A stretch of 58,370 bases of DNA from Corynebacterium glucuronolyticum (GTDB lineage: Bacteria > Actinomycetota > Actinomycetes > Mycobacteriales > Mycobacteriaceae): positions 1 through 58,370 of the forward strand of contig JALFAQ010000007.1 in assembly GCA_022772305.1 (NCBI GenBank), read 5' to 3'. Positions within the stretch are counted from its first letter, which is position 1. Each line of letters opens with the position of its first letter. Shown one piece after another: positions 1-7,682 of this stretch. Made by a program: the position numbers and the translations under genes. The notes under the pieces were generated by a model. The model made no database searches. It had not been told where the DNA came from and worked only from the letters and a program-made list of their open reading frames with translations.

Positions 1-80
1 GCCGCATCATCGTGTGAGGCGCGGGCCGTGTCTATTGCGGTGCGAGCGGTGTGCTGATCGGCAACAATACTGATCCGCAT
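1..80 (-). CDS. Possible 5' part of an unidentified gene, cut by the window edge
   Basis: An ATG at 80-78 on the minus strand opens a frame that stays open to the window edge, beginning M-R-I-S-I-V-A-D-Q-H. A GTG further upstream in the same frame (about 165) follows a GAGGAGG run but with no spacing. A second frame over the same DNA also reads like protein between about 150 and 80, so a frameshifted remnant is equally possible. No family is recognised. Confidence 0.25.
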   Translation of the reverse strand, partial: MRISIVADQHTARTAIDTARASHDDA

Positions 81-177
81 CTTCGCCGTGCCAGGAAACG
101 GCGTACACGAAAGTGAATTCTTCGGGTTGGCCGCCTGTATCGAATGAGAACGGGAAAGTACTGTCACCTCCTCGGCC

Positions 178-411
178 CTAATCGTGCGGCAGTTGGGTTA
201 GTGCGACGCGGGCCTGCCAGCCATGGGACGTGTCCTGTAGTTTGTTCACGCACTGCTCCATGGCGCGCAGTGTTTTCCACGTGTGCCCCATCTCCTGTGC
301 CTGCTGGCGTGTGGCGTTGGTTTTTCCGTAGTAGGTGGTTGATAAATTGTGCATGATTCTGGCGAAGCGGTGATCCACCCCGTCTTGTTGTCGGATCTCC
401 CCAGTCGACAT
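178..411 (-). CDS. Hypothetical protein, 77 aa, possibly a remnant
   Basis: A 77-residue frame starting M-S-T-G-E-I-R-Q-Q-D and ending in Q-L-P-H-D. It is rich in Gln, His and Thr with one Cys, and has no signal peptide or membrane segment. An AGGGG run lies directly against the start, which is poor spacing. The frame after its TAG continues with protein-like composition for about 30 codons, so the gene may be a longer one broken by the stop and a later frameshift. No family recognised. Confidence 0.35.
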   Translation of the reverse strand: MSTGEIRQQDGVDHRFARIMHNLSTTYYGKTNATRQQAQEMGHTWKTLRAMEQCVNKLQDTSHGWQARVALTQLPHD

Positions 412-628
412 CCCCTGGTAAACACCTAAGAAGCTTCCATCGTGTGCGGCAGCAAAGCCGCGATCTGAGCTCTGAAGTTCATGGCTTGAACACTAGACCA
501 CGAAAAAGCAAAATGAAACACCATTCGACGGAACCGCTCGGGAAACTGCGCACGCGCAGCGTAAAACACAAAAACACCGCGCAGCACACCCCCCAAAAAA
601 TCAACCACCAAGGTCAAACCGGGGCTAA
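412..628. other. Sequence without a convincing gene between the edge fragment and rnhC
   Basis: Only short frames are present. One of 63 codons on the minus strand (426-617) has no ribosome binding site and an unusual Phe/Arg-rich composition, so it is not called. The stretch is richer in A (for example runs at 510-525 and 595-605) than the flanking genes. No terminator with a clear U-tract was found for rnhC, which ends at 629. Confidence 0.4.
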
Positions 629-1789
629 TTAGGACAGGTGCTGCGTGGAATTAAAGAGCGTCATGAGGCTCGGGCCGTCGGCGTAGAACTGCACGGTGCT
701 CACGGATGCGAGGTCGAGGTGCATGCGGGACACGGACTTCCCCGGCGCGCGCAGCGCAAGGCGCACGATGGCCTTGATCGGGTTGACGTGGCTGACCACG
801 ACGATGGTTTTTCCCGCCCACGTCTTTTGCGCCTTGGCGACAAACCGCTTGGAGCGCCGGTAGACGGAGTCGAGGGATTCGCCATCCGGCGGGGCGATGG
901 CTGGGTCATCCAACCAGTCGGCGTGAAGTTCGGGGTCTCGCTCGTGGGCTTCGGCAAAGGTGAGGCCTTCCCAGGCGCCGAAATCGACTTCGCGGAGTGC
1001 GTCATCGGTGTGGACGGCAACGCCTGCCACATCGGCAATGCCCCGGGCCGTCTCTTGCGCCCGTTTTTGGGGTGAGGAGATGACGGCATCAATGTTCGTG
1101 CCCTGAAAGAAGGTGGCCACACGCGAGGCCTGCGTGTGTCCCAGCTCAGTTAGTGCAGGATCGCTCGATCCCGAGTACTGCTTCTTCACGCTCATCTCGG
1201 TTTGCCCATGGCGCACGAGGTAGATGGTGAGGGCTTCCGTGGTGGCACCGACCCAGTCCTTGTTGGTCGGCGCGTGTGCAGCCTTCGCAAGCTCAGGCTG
1301 CACACGTTGCTCGGCAAGCTCAGGCTGCACACGTTGCTCGGCAGGCTCAGGTGCAGTCTCTCCCACAAAACCCGGCTCGGCCCCCTTAGCCCCCGCGTCC
1401 ATCGCGATGTTGGCGAGCTCGTCGGCACGCGCGTTCTTCTTGCGGGGCACCCACAGGATGGAGAACTGCTGGAACTTGTCGATGAGTTCGTGGGCGATTT
1501 TTGCCTTGGCCTGCATGTCGGGGTGTTTGATCTTCCAGCGCCCGGACATCTGCTCGACGACGAGCTTGGAGTCCATGAACACCTGGCAGTGCGTGGCACC
1601 GAGCTCCAGTGCCGCGGTGAGCCCATTGATGAGGGCCTGATACTCGGCAACGTTGTTCGTGGTCTTCCCCACAAAGTGAGAGATCGCACGTAGCTCCTCG
1701 CCGCGGGAGTCTAAAACGACGCTGCCGGAGCCGGCGATGCCGGGGTTACCGCGGGAGCCGCCGTCAGCAAAAACTGTGACGCCGAGCAT
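629..1789 (-). CDS. rnhC: Bifunctional ribonuclease HI / histidine phosphatase
   Basis: A 386-aa fusion. Residues about 1-135 form a type I RNase H domain with the acidic set D-G-G near residue 9, Glu in N-N-V-A-E-Y, Asp in F-M-D-S-K and Asp in A-R-A-D-E-L. It should cleave RNA in RNA:DNA hybrids. Residues about 190-386 form a histidine-phosphatase domain with R-H-G-Q-T-E and a second His in V-V-S-H-V-N, related to CobC alpha-ribazole phosphatase. The linker holds a 9-residue unit twice (A-E-Q-R-V-Q-P-E-L). The start is the ATG that overlaps the upstream stop as TAATG, which removes 11 residues from the longest frame. Actinobacterial homologues (RnhC type) have the same fusion. It is last in a leftward operon behind the zinc-ribbon gene. 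Confidence 0.9.
   Translation of the reverse strand: MLGVTVFADGGSRGNPGIAGSGSVVLDSRGEELRAISHFVGKTTNNVAEYQALINGLTAALELGATHCQVFMDSKLVVEQMSGRWKIKHPDMQAKAKIAHELIDKFQQFSILWVPRKKNARADELANIAMDAGAKGAEPGFVGETAPEPAEQRVQPELAEQRVQPELAKAAHAPTNKDWVGATTEALTIYLVRHGQTEMSVKKQYSGSSDPALTELGHTQASRVATFFQGTNIDAVISSPQKRAQETARGIADVAGVAVHTDDALREVDFGAWEGLTFAEAHERDPELHADWLDDPAIAPPDGESLDSVYRRSKRFVAKAQKTWAGKTIVVVSHVNPIKAIVRLALRAPGKSVSRMHLDLASVSTVQFYADGPSLMTLFNSTQHLS
1289..1342 (-). repeat. Two tandem copies of a 27-bp unit in the rnhC linker
   Basis: Two identical 27-bp units lie head to tail (1289-1315 and 1316-1342), followed by a partial third. They encode A-E-Q-R-V-Q-P-E-L twice in the linker between the RNase H and phosphatase domains. 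The unit is a whole number of codons, so copy-number change would keep the frame. Confidence 0.9.
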
Positions 1790-2478
1790 TAACGCACCAG
1801 GTAGGTGCCGCACTCGGGGCACTGGGGGACGACGTTGGCGGGCGCGGAGCGGATCTCCTGGATGTCGGCTGCGGGGAGAATGAGGTTGCAGCCACCGCAG
1901 GCGCGACCGGTGAAGGAGGCGGCACCGAATTCGGAGATGACCTTCTGCTTGTCGTAGGCGGCGAGGACGTCGGCCGGCAGCTGGGAGCGGATGTCCTCGG
2001 CGCGGTTGGCATCGTCGGCAGGCGTGTGGGCGGCATCGGCGGCGCGCTGGGCGGCACCGAGTCGCTCCTCGAGTTCCTTCACGCGCTGAGCGTGAAGGTC
2101 CTGGTTTGCTCGCTGTGCTGCGATCTCATCGTGGCATTCCTTGAGCTCGCCGGTGAGGTCGTCGGCACGACGGGCGGCGGAGGCGAGGTCGTGCTCGAGA
2201 TCCTTGCGGGTCTCGCGGTCGGTTGCAGCGCCCAGCTCGCGGCGGTCGGCCTGCTCACGGCGCTGAAGTTTCACCAGATCCTGCTGGATGCGACGGATCT
2301 CCAGGTCGACATCGCTGGCGGCGAGGACGGCACGGGAGTGCGCCTGGCGCTCCTCGGTGAGCTCGGCGGTGAGTTTCTCCACCTCGCGGTCTTCCGGGGT
2401 GGGCCCGCTGGCCCCGCCGAGTTCGGCGGCGGCGAGGTCGACGAGAAGGTGCTGCTTATCCTGGTCGAGTGTGAGCAC
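1789..2478 (-). CDS. Zinc-ribbon coiled-coil protein (C4-type)
   Basis: A 229-aa protein. The first about 170 residues are charged, heptad-like helix (coiled-coil hairpin). The last about 50 residues carry a treble-clef zinc ribbon with C-G-G-C and C-P-E-C-G. Homologues beside rnhC are widely conserved in actinobacteria and are thought to act in RNA or nucleic-acid metabolism, but the exact role is not settled. The start is GTG at 2478, because AAAGGA lies 6 nt upstream and the GTG overlaps the preceding stop as TAGTG. An upstream ATG would lengthen it by 10 poorly conserved residues. Its own stop overlaps the rnhC start, implying translational coupling. Confidence 0.85.
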   Translation of the reverse strand: MLTLDQDKQHLLVDLAAAELGGASGPTPEDREVEKLTAELTEERQAHSRAVLAASDVDLEIRRIQQDLVKLQRREQADRRELGAATDRETRKDLEHDLASAARRADDLTGELKECHDEIAAQRANQDLHAQRVKELEERLGAAQRAADAAHTPADDANRAEDIRSQLPADVLAAYDKQKVISEFGAASFTGRACGGCNLILPAADIQEIRSAPANVVPQCPECGTYLVR

Positions 2479-3605
2479 TATTGTTCCTTTCGAATGCCTA
2501 TGTTCCACGGGTCTGTGACGAGCGTGATAATTGTAGTATCCACGTCAAGTTCGTCTGCGATTACCCTTTCCGCCTGGTATACCCAGGGGAATTCGCTGGC
2601 CCAGTGGGCGGTGTCGATGACGCACATGTCGCTGGCTGCGAGGTGGTCGTCGACAACATGGTGTTTAAGGTCGCTGGTGACGAGAACGTCGGCACCGGCT
2701 GCTGCAGCAGCGGGGAGGAAGGATCCCCCGGAGCCGCTGGCTACGGCGACGGTGGTGATGGAGCGTTCGGGGTCACCCGCGGCGCGGATCCCCCACGCCG
2801 TTTCTGGCAGGGCGTTGGCCACGCGCTGGGCGAACTCGGCAAATGGCACGGGGGAATCCAGCGTCCCGATGCGCCCGATGCCCGTTCCCGTGGGTTCCGG
2901 CGCAGTCTCCACGCAGTCATAGCCGGGCTGTTCGTACGGGTGTGCACGGTAGATCGCCGCCCGGATGCGTTCCCGGTCTTTTTGCTTGCCGACGAACTCG
3001 ATGCGCACCTCGTCCACCGTTTCCAGCTCACCGTGGGTGCCGATCGCCGGCGACGAGGCGTCGCCGGGAAGGAACTGCCCTTTTCCCTCAATGTGGAAGG
3101 CGCAGTCGCTGTACTCGCCGACGTTGCCAGCACCGGCATCAAACAGCGCACGCTTAAACGAGTCCATGTCCGCGCCCGCGGGGAACTGTACGCCCCACTT
3201 ATCCAGGCAGTCTTTTTGCACGTCGAGGGCGCGTGTTTTCCCCGTCAGGCCGACGAGCCGGGCAAGCTCATCGTTGACACCGGGGCGGGCTGCGTCGGCA
3301 TTGGTGTGCGCGGAGAAGATCGCCAGCCCGTTACTGATCGCCGTGTGAATGATGCGCCCCTTCGGGCTCGTGGTGGAAACGTAGTTGACGCCTTTGAGCA
3401 GGAGCGGGTGATGGGTGATGAGCATCTGGGCACCGGCATCGATGGCCTCACGCACGACATCGAGCGTGGGATCGAGAGCAAAGGCAATCTTCTTAACGGT
3501 GTCATCGGGATCGCCGACGCTTAGGCCCACCTTGTCCCACGATTCCGCCAGCTCCGGCGGGTAGTGGGATTCCATGACCTGGACAATGTCTCCTACTGCT
3601 GGCAT
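2478..3605 (-). CDS. Nif3-like dinuclear metal center protein
   Basis: A 375-aa member of the Nif3/DUF34 (GTP cyclohydrolase I type 2-like) family. It opens with M-P-A-V-G-D-I-V-Q-V and W-D-K-V-G-L. The metal-ligand motif I-T-H-H-P-L-L is near residue 65, and C-terminal G-S-G-G-S-F and a D-T-A-H-W segment follow. The middle third (about 130-260) is the PII-like insertion found in longer family members. The biochemical role of the family is still uncertain; metal-dependent hydrolase activity is inferred. The start is the ATG at 3605, overlapping the end of cobC by 13 bp. A longer open frame upstream (to 4004) is only antisense-frame extension through cobC. Middle of a four-gene leftward operon. 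Confidence 0.88.
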   Translation of the reverse strand: MPAVGDIVQVMESHYPPELAESWDKVGLSVGDPDDTVKKIAFALDPTLDVVREAIDAGAQMLITHHPLLLKGVNYVSTTSPKGRIIHTAISNGLAIFSAHTNADAARPGVNDELARLVGLTGKTRALDVQKDCLDKWGVQFPAGADMDSFKRALFDAGAGNVGEYSDCAFHIEGKGQFLPGDASSPAIGTHGELETVDEVRIEFVGKQKDRERIRAAIYRAHPYEQPGYDCVETAPEPTGTGIGRIGTLDSPVPFAEFAQRVANALPETAWGIRAAGDPERSITTVAVASGSGGSFLPAAAAAGADVLVTSDLKHHVVDDHLAASDMCVIDTAHWASEFPWVYQAERVIADELDVDTTIITLVTDPWNIGIRKEQ

Positions 3606-4564
3606 TGTTCTACCTCTCTCACCAGTTCTCGCACATCTTCGGCAGGCCTGACAGCCAGCCGCCAATAGCTCAAGTCTAGCCCGGGGAAGGTATCGCAGCG
3701 GCGGATGGCAATCCCCCGTTGGGCAAGCTCCTGGCGCAGCGGCTCGGCCTCCCCTGGTGGCTGGACGAGGAGATACGGGGCGCGTGAATCTGAGACGAGA
3801 CGGAAACCAGCCTGTGTGAGCAGGGTCGTCATTTCTTCGCGCTCCGCAGCGATTTCTTCCCTTATCGGTGTAGGGTCTTGGTCGAGTACCCACTCGAAGG
3901 CGGCGAGCTGCAACGAGCCGGTGGCCCAGTGGGGGCGGAAGCGCTCCACGTCCACGCCGTCGGGGACGATCATGTAGCCGGCGCGAAGCCCTGCGAGGTT
4001 CCACGTCTTGGTCAGGCTGCGGGTGACAAAGGCGTGCGGAGGGTGAGTAAGCGACACATCGGTGACATCGGCGAACGCTTCGTCGACAAGCAAATAATCG
4101 GCGGGCAGCTCGGGTGCAACGACCGTTCCCGTCGGATTGATGGGGCAGCCGAGAACCGCGAGATGCGTGGGCGCGATGGTGGGGAGCGTCGTGAACGGTG
4201 GGCGCATGATGGCGCGGGTGACGGGGACGCCGGCGAGGCGGAGGGCGTGCTCGGGCTCGGTGAAACCGGGGTGGATGACGGTGGCGTCGCGCCAGCCGAG
4301 GTTGGCGATGATGGTGAAGCCCTCGGCGGCACCGGCAAGGAGGACCACCTGGTCGGGTGAGACACCGTGGCGACGGGCGAGCTCCGCCACGATCGCCGTC
4401 TCACGGGTGGCCGAGGGATACGCACCGAGAGTTGCAAGTTCAGAGGTCAGGGCGCGGAGAAGCCCCTGAGGGGGTGTGAGACCGCGGACGTTAACCGCGA
4501 AGTTAAGCCTGGTTCCTTCCTCCTCGTCGCCATGAAAAGCCAGGTCGACGCTCGTATACTGCAT
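3593..4564 (-). CDS. cobC: PLP-dependent aminotransferase, CobC / threonine-phosphate decarboxylase type
   Basis: A 323-aa class I/II aminotransferase-fold protein. The PLP lysine lies in R-S-L-T-K-T-W-N-L-A-G (about residue 185), with the family arginine near the C-terminus (Y-W-R-L-A-V-R). Other markers are the substrate-side motif N-P-T-G-T (about 130) and D-E-A-F (about 155). It resembles CobC/CobD, which supply the aminopropanol-phosphate arm of cobalamin. No complete B12 pathway is visible here, but cobD lies 2 kb away, which supports that role. It heads the leftward operon. The intergenic gap to the divergent HAD gene is only 17 bp, and no ribosome binding site precedes the ATG, so leaderless translation is likely. 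Confidence 0.78.
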   Translation of the reverse strand: MQYTSVDLAFHGDEEEGTRLNFAVNVRGLTPPQGLLRALTSELATLGAYPSATRETAIVAELARRHGVSPDQVVLLAGAAEGFTIIANLGWRDATVIHPGFTEPEHALRLAGVPVTRAIMRPPFTTLPTIAPTHLAVLGCPINPTGTVVAPELPADYLLVDEAFADVTDVSLTHPPHAFVTRSLTKTWNLAGLRAGYMIVPDGVDVERFRPHWATGSLQLAAFEWVLDQDPTPIREEIAAEREEMTTLLTQAGFRLVSDSRAPYLLVQPPGEAEPLRQELAQRGIAIRRCDTFPGLDLSYWRLAVRPAEDVRELVREVEQCQQ

Positions 4565-4573
4565 TTGTACAGT
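4555..4573 (+). promoter_or_regulatory. Divergent promoter region of cobC and the HAD gene
   Basis: Two -10-like hexamers face right, TATACT (4555-4560) and TACAGT (4568-4573). The second is part of TACAGTA, whose complement gives TACTGT for the leftward cobC. Everything needed for both genes must fit within the overlapping 5' ends. Confidence 0.45.
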
Positions 4574-4581
4574 ATGGCAAA

Positions 4582-5244
4582 ATGAAGGGCATTATGAAAA
4601 CGCTTCTTATCGACGTAGACGGAACCCTTATCGATTCTTTCCCCGGCATTAGAGCAAGTTTTCTCGCAGCCCTCGATGATATGGGGCTCGACCACCCCGA
4701 CGAGGAGTTCGTCTCCTCCATCGCCGGCCCACCCATGGAACAAACCATGGCCCGCCTCGGCCTTTCCCCCGACAAAGCACAGGTTGGCCTGCGCTACTAC
4801 CTCGGCCACTTTGGCGACGACGGCTGGTCCAACGCCACCCCCTTCGACGGCATGCGCGAGTTTCTCTCCTGGGCAAAAGACGCCGGATTCCAGCTTCTCA
4901 CCGCCACAAGCAAGGGCGAAGAATTCGCCCGTATGAGCCTCGAGCGCTTCGGCATGCTCGAATACTTCGACTTCCTCGCAGCAGCCCAGGAAGACGGCCC
5001 GCGTCGCACCAAGGAAAAAGTCATCCGCTACGCCCTGGACAACCTCCCCCACCCCGCAGAAACCTCTGAAATGCTTCTCATTGGCGACCGCATCCACGAC
5101 ATCGAAGGCGCGCGCGAGTTTTCCATCCCCGCCGTCCTTGTAGAGTGGGGATACGGCACCCCCACAGAACACCGCGAGGCACACCACGTAGTGGCCACCC
5201 CCGAAGAGCTAAAGGAATATGTGCATGACTGGTCCGAAGCCTAA
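4582..5244 (+). CDS. HAD-superfamily hydrolase, PtkA-like
   Basis: A 220-aa haloacid-dehalogenase-fold protein. Motif I is D-V-D-G-T-L-I-D, motif II is T-A-T-S-K-G, a conserved Lys lies in T-K-E-K-V, and motif IV is G-D-R-I-H-D-I-E-G-A. By sequence it is a phosphoglycolate phosphatase-type enzyme. It sits directly before a PtpA-type phosphatase, as Rv2232 (PtkA, reported as a tyrosine kinase acting on PtpA) does in M. tuberculosis, so the same partnership is possible here. Two starts compete: ATG 4582, 8 nt after a TACAGT -10 and hence leaderless, or ATG 4594, preceded by AAGGG at 4 nt. Its 3' end overlaps ptpA. Confidence 0.82.
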   Translation: MKGIMKTLLIDVDGTLIDSFPGIRASFLAALDDMGLDHPDEEFVSSIAGPPMEQTMARLGLSPDKAQVGLRYYLGHFGDDGWSNATPFDGMREFLSWAKDAGFQLLTATSKGEEFARMSLERFGMLEYFDFLAAAQEDGPRRTKEKVIRYALDNLPHPAETSEMLLIGDRIHDIEGAREFSIPAVLVEWGYGTPTEHREAHHVVATPEELKEYVHDWSEA

Positions 5245-5707
5245 CCTCCACGTCACCTTCGTGTGCACGGGCAATATTTGCCGCTCCCCCATGGCTGAGG
5301 CACTATTCAACGACTACCTTGCCGAGCACAACGAGAAGCGCGTCTGCGTCACCAGCTGCGGCATCGGCGACTGGCACGTCGGCCAGCACGCCGACATGCG
5401 CGCCCTCGTGGAGCTGAAAAAGGTAGGCATCGACGGCAACTACCTCCGGGCTGAGCAAGTCTCCTCCGAGCACCTCGACGCGGACCTCATCCTCGCGCTT
5501 GCTGCCAACCACGTCCGCAGCCTTGCCGCTCTGGGGGCAGACCCTGCGAAGATTCGCCTGCTGCGCTCCTTCGATCCTGCTGCTCCCCGGGGCGCATCCA
5601 TCGACGACCCCTACTACGGTGGCCACAGCGGATTCACCACCACGCGCACGCAAATCGAAGCTGCCCTGCCTGGTCTTTTTGAGTGGTGCGCCAATCACTT
5701 AGACTAA
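5225..5707 (+). CDS. ptpA: Low-molecular-weight protein tyrosine phosphatase
   Basis: A 160-aa LMW-PTP. The P-loop C-T-G-N-I-C-R-S-P-M lies at the N-terminus with catalytic Cys and Arg, and the general-acid loop is D-D-P-Y-Y-G-G near residue 120. It removes phosphate from phosphotyrosine proteins; the mycobacterial PtpA homologue is secreted, but no signal peptide is seen here. The start is ATG 5225, because AAAGGA lies 8 nt upstream; an ATG 6 nt earlier is only 2 nt from it. The gene overlaps the HAD frame by 20 bp and is followed after 6 bp by SURF1, so the three are probably one transcript. Confidence 0.92.
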   Translation: MTGPKPNLHVTFVCTGNICRSPMAEALFNDYLAEHNEKRVCVTSCGIGDWHVGQHADMRALVELKKVGIDGNYLRAEQVSSEHLDADLILALAANHVRSLAALGADPAKIRLLRSFDPAAPRGASIDDPYYGGHSGFTTTRTQIEAALPGLFEWCANHLD

Positions 5708-5713
5708 GAGCCT

Positions 5714-6619
5714 GTGAGCACTTCAAAGATTTGGCGGACCTTCTTCAAACCCGGCTGGGTTATCACGGCGGTCATCATTATTGTCTTCTCCTACTTTGCC
5801 ATCACCGTGCTTGCGCCCTGGCAGCTAGGAAAACACGAGTTTAAAAGCGAACAAAACACCCAGATCCGCACGGCACTGCGCACGGATCCCGTCCCCGTGG
5901 ACAAGGTGTTTTCCGGCGGCACGCTGCCGGCGGAGGGGGCTTGGCGGCAGGTTTCGGCAACCGGCGCCTACGAGCCGGACAAGGAAGTCGTCCTTCGCAT
6001 GCGCTCCGTCAACGGCAACCCCGTCTTCCAGGTGCTTACCGTCTTCCGCGCGGATGACGGGCAGGCCTACCTCGTGAACCGCGGCTTCGTGCCACAGGAG
6101 AAAAACTCCGGCACCCCCAGTATTCCCGCTGCCCCGTCAGGCACGGTGACGATTGAGGGCAACGCGCTTCCCGGCGAGGCCGATTCCGGGCGCCAACCCC
6201 ACGCCGACGACGCTCACCAGTATGTCCTCGACATCAACCTGCCCCAGATCTCCTCGCTCACCGACACCGAGCTTGCCGACGGCTACATCCAGCTCGCCGA
6301 TAAACAGCCCGGCGTGCTCAACGCCATCCCGCTTCCCAAGCTCGACGGCGGCCCCTACCTCTCCTACGGCCTCCAGTGGATCGCTATGGGCATCGGTGCC
6401 CCGCTTGCCCTCCTCTACTTCATCCGCATGGAAATGAAGGAGCGCCGGCGCGACGAGGAGGAGCAAGAGGAAATGGACGGCCTCATTCCGTCGCACGAAG
6501 ACCTCGATATCGACGAGGATGACGACGACACTGCGCCTGTGCCGCAGCGCTCCCGCTACGGCGGGCAGCGACGCAACCCCTACGCCAAGTTCGAGGCCCG
6601 GCGCGAAGACCGCTTCTGA
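5714..6619 (+). CDS. SURF1-family cytochrome oxidase assembly protein
   Basis: A 301-aa membrane protein with the SURF1 layout. One transmembrane helix lies at residues about 13-33, followed by W-Q-L-G-K-H-E. An extracytoplasmic domain contains V-N-R-G-F-V-P, and a second helix lies at about 225-245 after L-Q-W-I-A-M-G. The tail (about 250-301) is Glu/Asp and Arg rich. SURF1 proteins assist heme a insertion or assembly of aa3 oxidase. The GTG start follows the ptpA stop by 6 bp. The 3' end overlaps the convergent cobD by 40 bp. Confidence 0.88.
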   Translation: MSTSKIWRTFFKPGWVITAVIIIVFSYFAITVLAPWQLGKHEFKSEQNTQIRTALRTDPVPVDKVFSGGTLPAEGAWRQVSATGAYEPDKEVVLRMRSVNGNPVFQVLTVFRADDGQAYLVNRGFVPQEKNSGTPSIPAAPSGTVTIEGNALPGEADSGRQPHADDAHQYVLDINLPQISSLTDTELADGYIQLADKQPGVLNAIPLPKLDGGPYLSYGLQWIAMGIGAPLALLYFIRMEMKERRRDEEEQEEMDGLIPSHEDLDIDEDDDDTAPVPQRSRYGGQRRNPYAKFEARREDRF

Positions 6620-7482
6620 GCAAGCACCACGCCAACGGCCAGCGAAGCCAGCTGTGTGATGAGCGACAGCCGGACAGCCTTCTTCACGGTCGCGATCTCT
6701 GGCTGCAGTCCGTGGCCGAGCCGCGGGCGCTCCTCCACCCCATAGGGGTATACAGTGCGGCCGCCAAGGGTCACCCCCAGGGCTTCCGCCGCCGATGCTT
6801 CCACCCAGCCCGCATTCGGGCTCGGGTGGTTTTTTGCAGCCGCGTAAACGCGCTGCCACACCTCTTTCTTCTTCGGTGCGAAGAGGAGGTGGATGGCCGT
6901 GGTCACCCGAGCAGGAATGAAGCCCAGGATGTCGTCGAGACGCGCTGATGCCCACCCGAAGTTCGTGTACCGCTCGTTTTTGTAGCCCACCATGGCATCG
7001 AGCGTGTTTGCCGCTCGGTGCAGCACGACCCCCGGCACGCCGGCAAGCCCCGCCCACACCAGCGGTGCGACGGCTGCGTCCGACGTGTTTTCCGCCAGGG
7101 ACTCCACCGTCGCCCGGGCGATCCCGTCCCCGTCGAGGTACTTGGGGTCGCGGGAGCACAGCCAGGGCACCCACGTCCGTGCGTGCTCGACATCGTCCCT
7201 GTCCAGGTCTGCTGCCACCTGCTTGCCGACGTTTTCCAGCGTCGTCCCGCCGAGCGATGCCCACACGGCGACGGGGAGAAACACGGCTGGGGCGCACGCC
7301 GCCACGAGCGTCGGCGGGATGACCGCTGCCGCGGTGAAGGCGACACCCGCCGCCTTCGAATCCCGGTACAGGTGGCGTTCCAAAAACGAGGCGTACGTGC
7401 CGAAGTACGCCACCGGGTGGTGACGTTGCGGATCTCCGATGATCCTATCGGCAATAAAACCTGTAATGATCCCCCATCGCAC
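6580..7482 (-). CDS. cobD: Adenosylcobinamide-phosphate synthase CobD/CbiB
   Basis: A 300-aa integral membrane protein. It has the family N-terminal signature F-I-A-D-R-I-I-G-D-P followed by H-P-V-A-Y-F-G, and the conserved segment E-N-T-S-D-A near residue 120. Y-K-N-E-R-Y-T-N-F-G-W-A-S-A-R-L-D-D follows at about 170. It attaches the aminopropanol arm to cobyric acid. Together with cobC nearby it suggests late cobalamin assembly, though the rest of the pathway is not here. The ATG start is preceded by a GTG 4 bases upstream in another frame. The 3' end overlaps SURF1 on the other strand. Confidence 0.9.
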   Translation of the reverse strand: MRWGIITGFIADRIIGDPQRHHPVAYFGTYASFLERHLYRDSKAAGVAFTAAAVIPPTLVAACAPAVFLPVAVWASLGGTTLENVGKQVAADLDRDDVEHARTWVPWLCSRDPKYLDGDGIARATVESLAENTSDAAVAPLVWAGLAGVPGVVLHRAANTLDAMVGYKNERYTNFGWASARLDDILGFIPARVTTAIHLLFAPKKKEVWQRVYAAAKNHPSPNAGWVEASAAEALGVTLGGRTVYPYGVEERPRLGHGLQPEIATVKKAVRLSLITQLASLAVGVVLAQKRSSRRASNLA

Positions 7483-7514
7483 GCGAGGGCCGTCCTTTCC
7501 CGGATTGAAACGAA

Positions 7515-7552
7515 AACGCCACCTGCTTCCGGATGCGGAAACACGTGGCGTT
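7515..7552 (-). terminator. Rho-independent terminator of tRNA-Val
   Basis: Inverted repeat AACGCCAC/GTGGCGTT (7515-7522 and 7545-7552) with an inner TTCCG/CGGAA pairing. On the minus strand it is followed by TTTTCGTTT. It lies just downstream of tRNA-Val. Confidence 0.75.
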
Positions 7553-7561
7553 ATCTTCTCG

Positions 7562-7634
7562 TGCGCTCTACAGGGCTCGAACCTGTGACCTTCTGGGTGT
7601 AAACCAGATGCTCTCCCAACTGAGCTAAAAGCGC
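7562..7634 (-). tRNA. tRNA-Val (anticodon UAC)
   Basis: A 73-nt cloverleaf read leftward. The acceptor stem GCGCTTT pairs with AGAGCGC (one G-T), the D-arm holds GCTCAGTTGGGAGAGC, the anticodon loop TTTACAC gives TAC, and the T-arm holds GGTTCGAGCC. The 3' CCA is not encoded. Confidence 0.93.
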
Positions 7635-7647
7635 CGGCGTGGAGGTA

Positions 7648-7653
7648 ACTGTA
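7648..7653 (-). promoter_or_regulatory. -10 element of tRNA-Val
   Basis: TACAGT on the minus strand, 13 nt before the mature 5' end of the tRNA. No convincing -35 hexamer was seen. Confidence 0.45.
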
Positions 7654-7682
7654 GCACGGACGGGTTCACCCGCCGAAATCGA

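Noticed and set aside
426..617. A 63-codon minus-strand frame between the left-edge fragment and rnhC
   Set aside because: No start signal, Phe/Arg-biased composition, no similarity to anything recognised, and a competing frame on the other strand.
3605..4004. Upstream extension of the Nif3-like protein to 508 residues
   Set aside because: The extra region lies wholly inside cobC in another frame, is Arg/Pro-rich as shadows are, and the conserved family start is at 3605.
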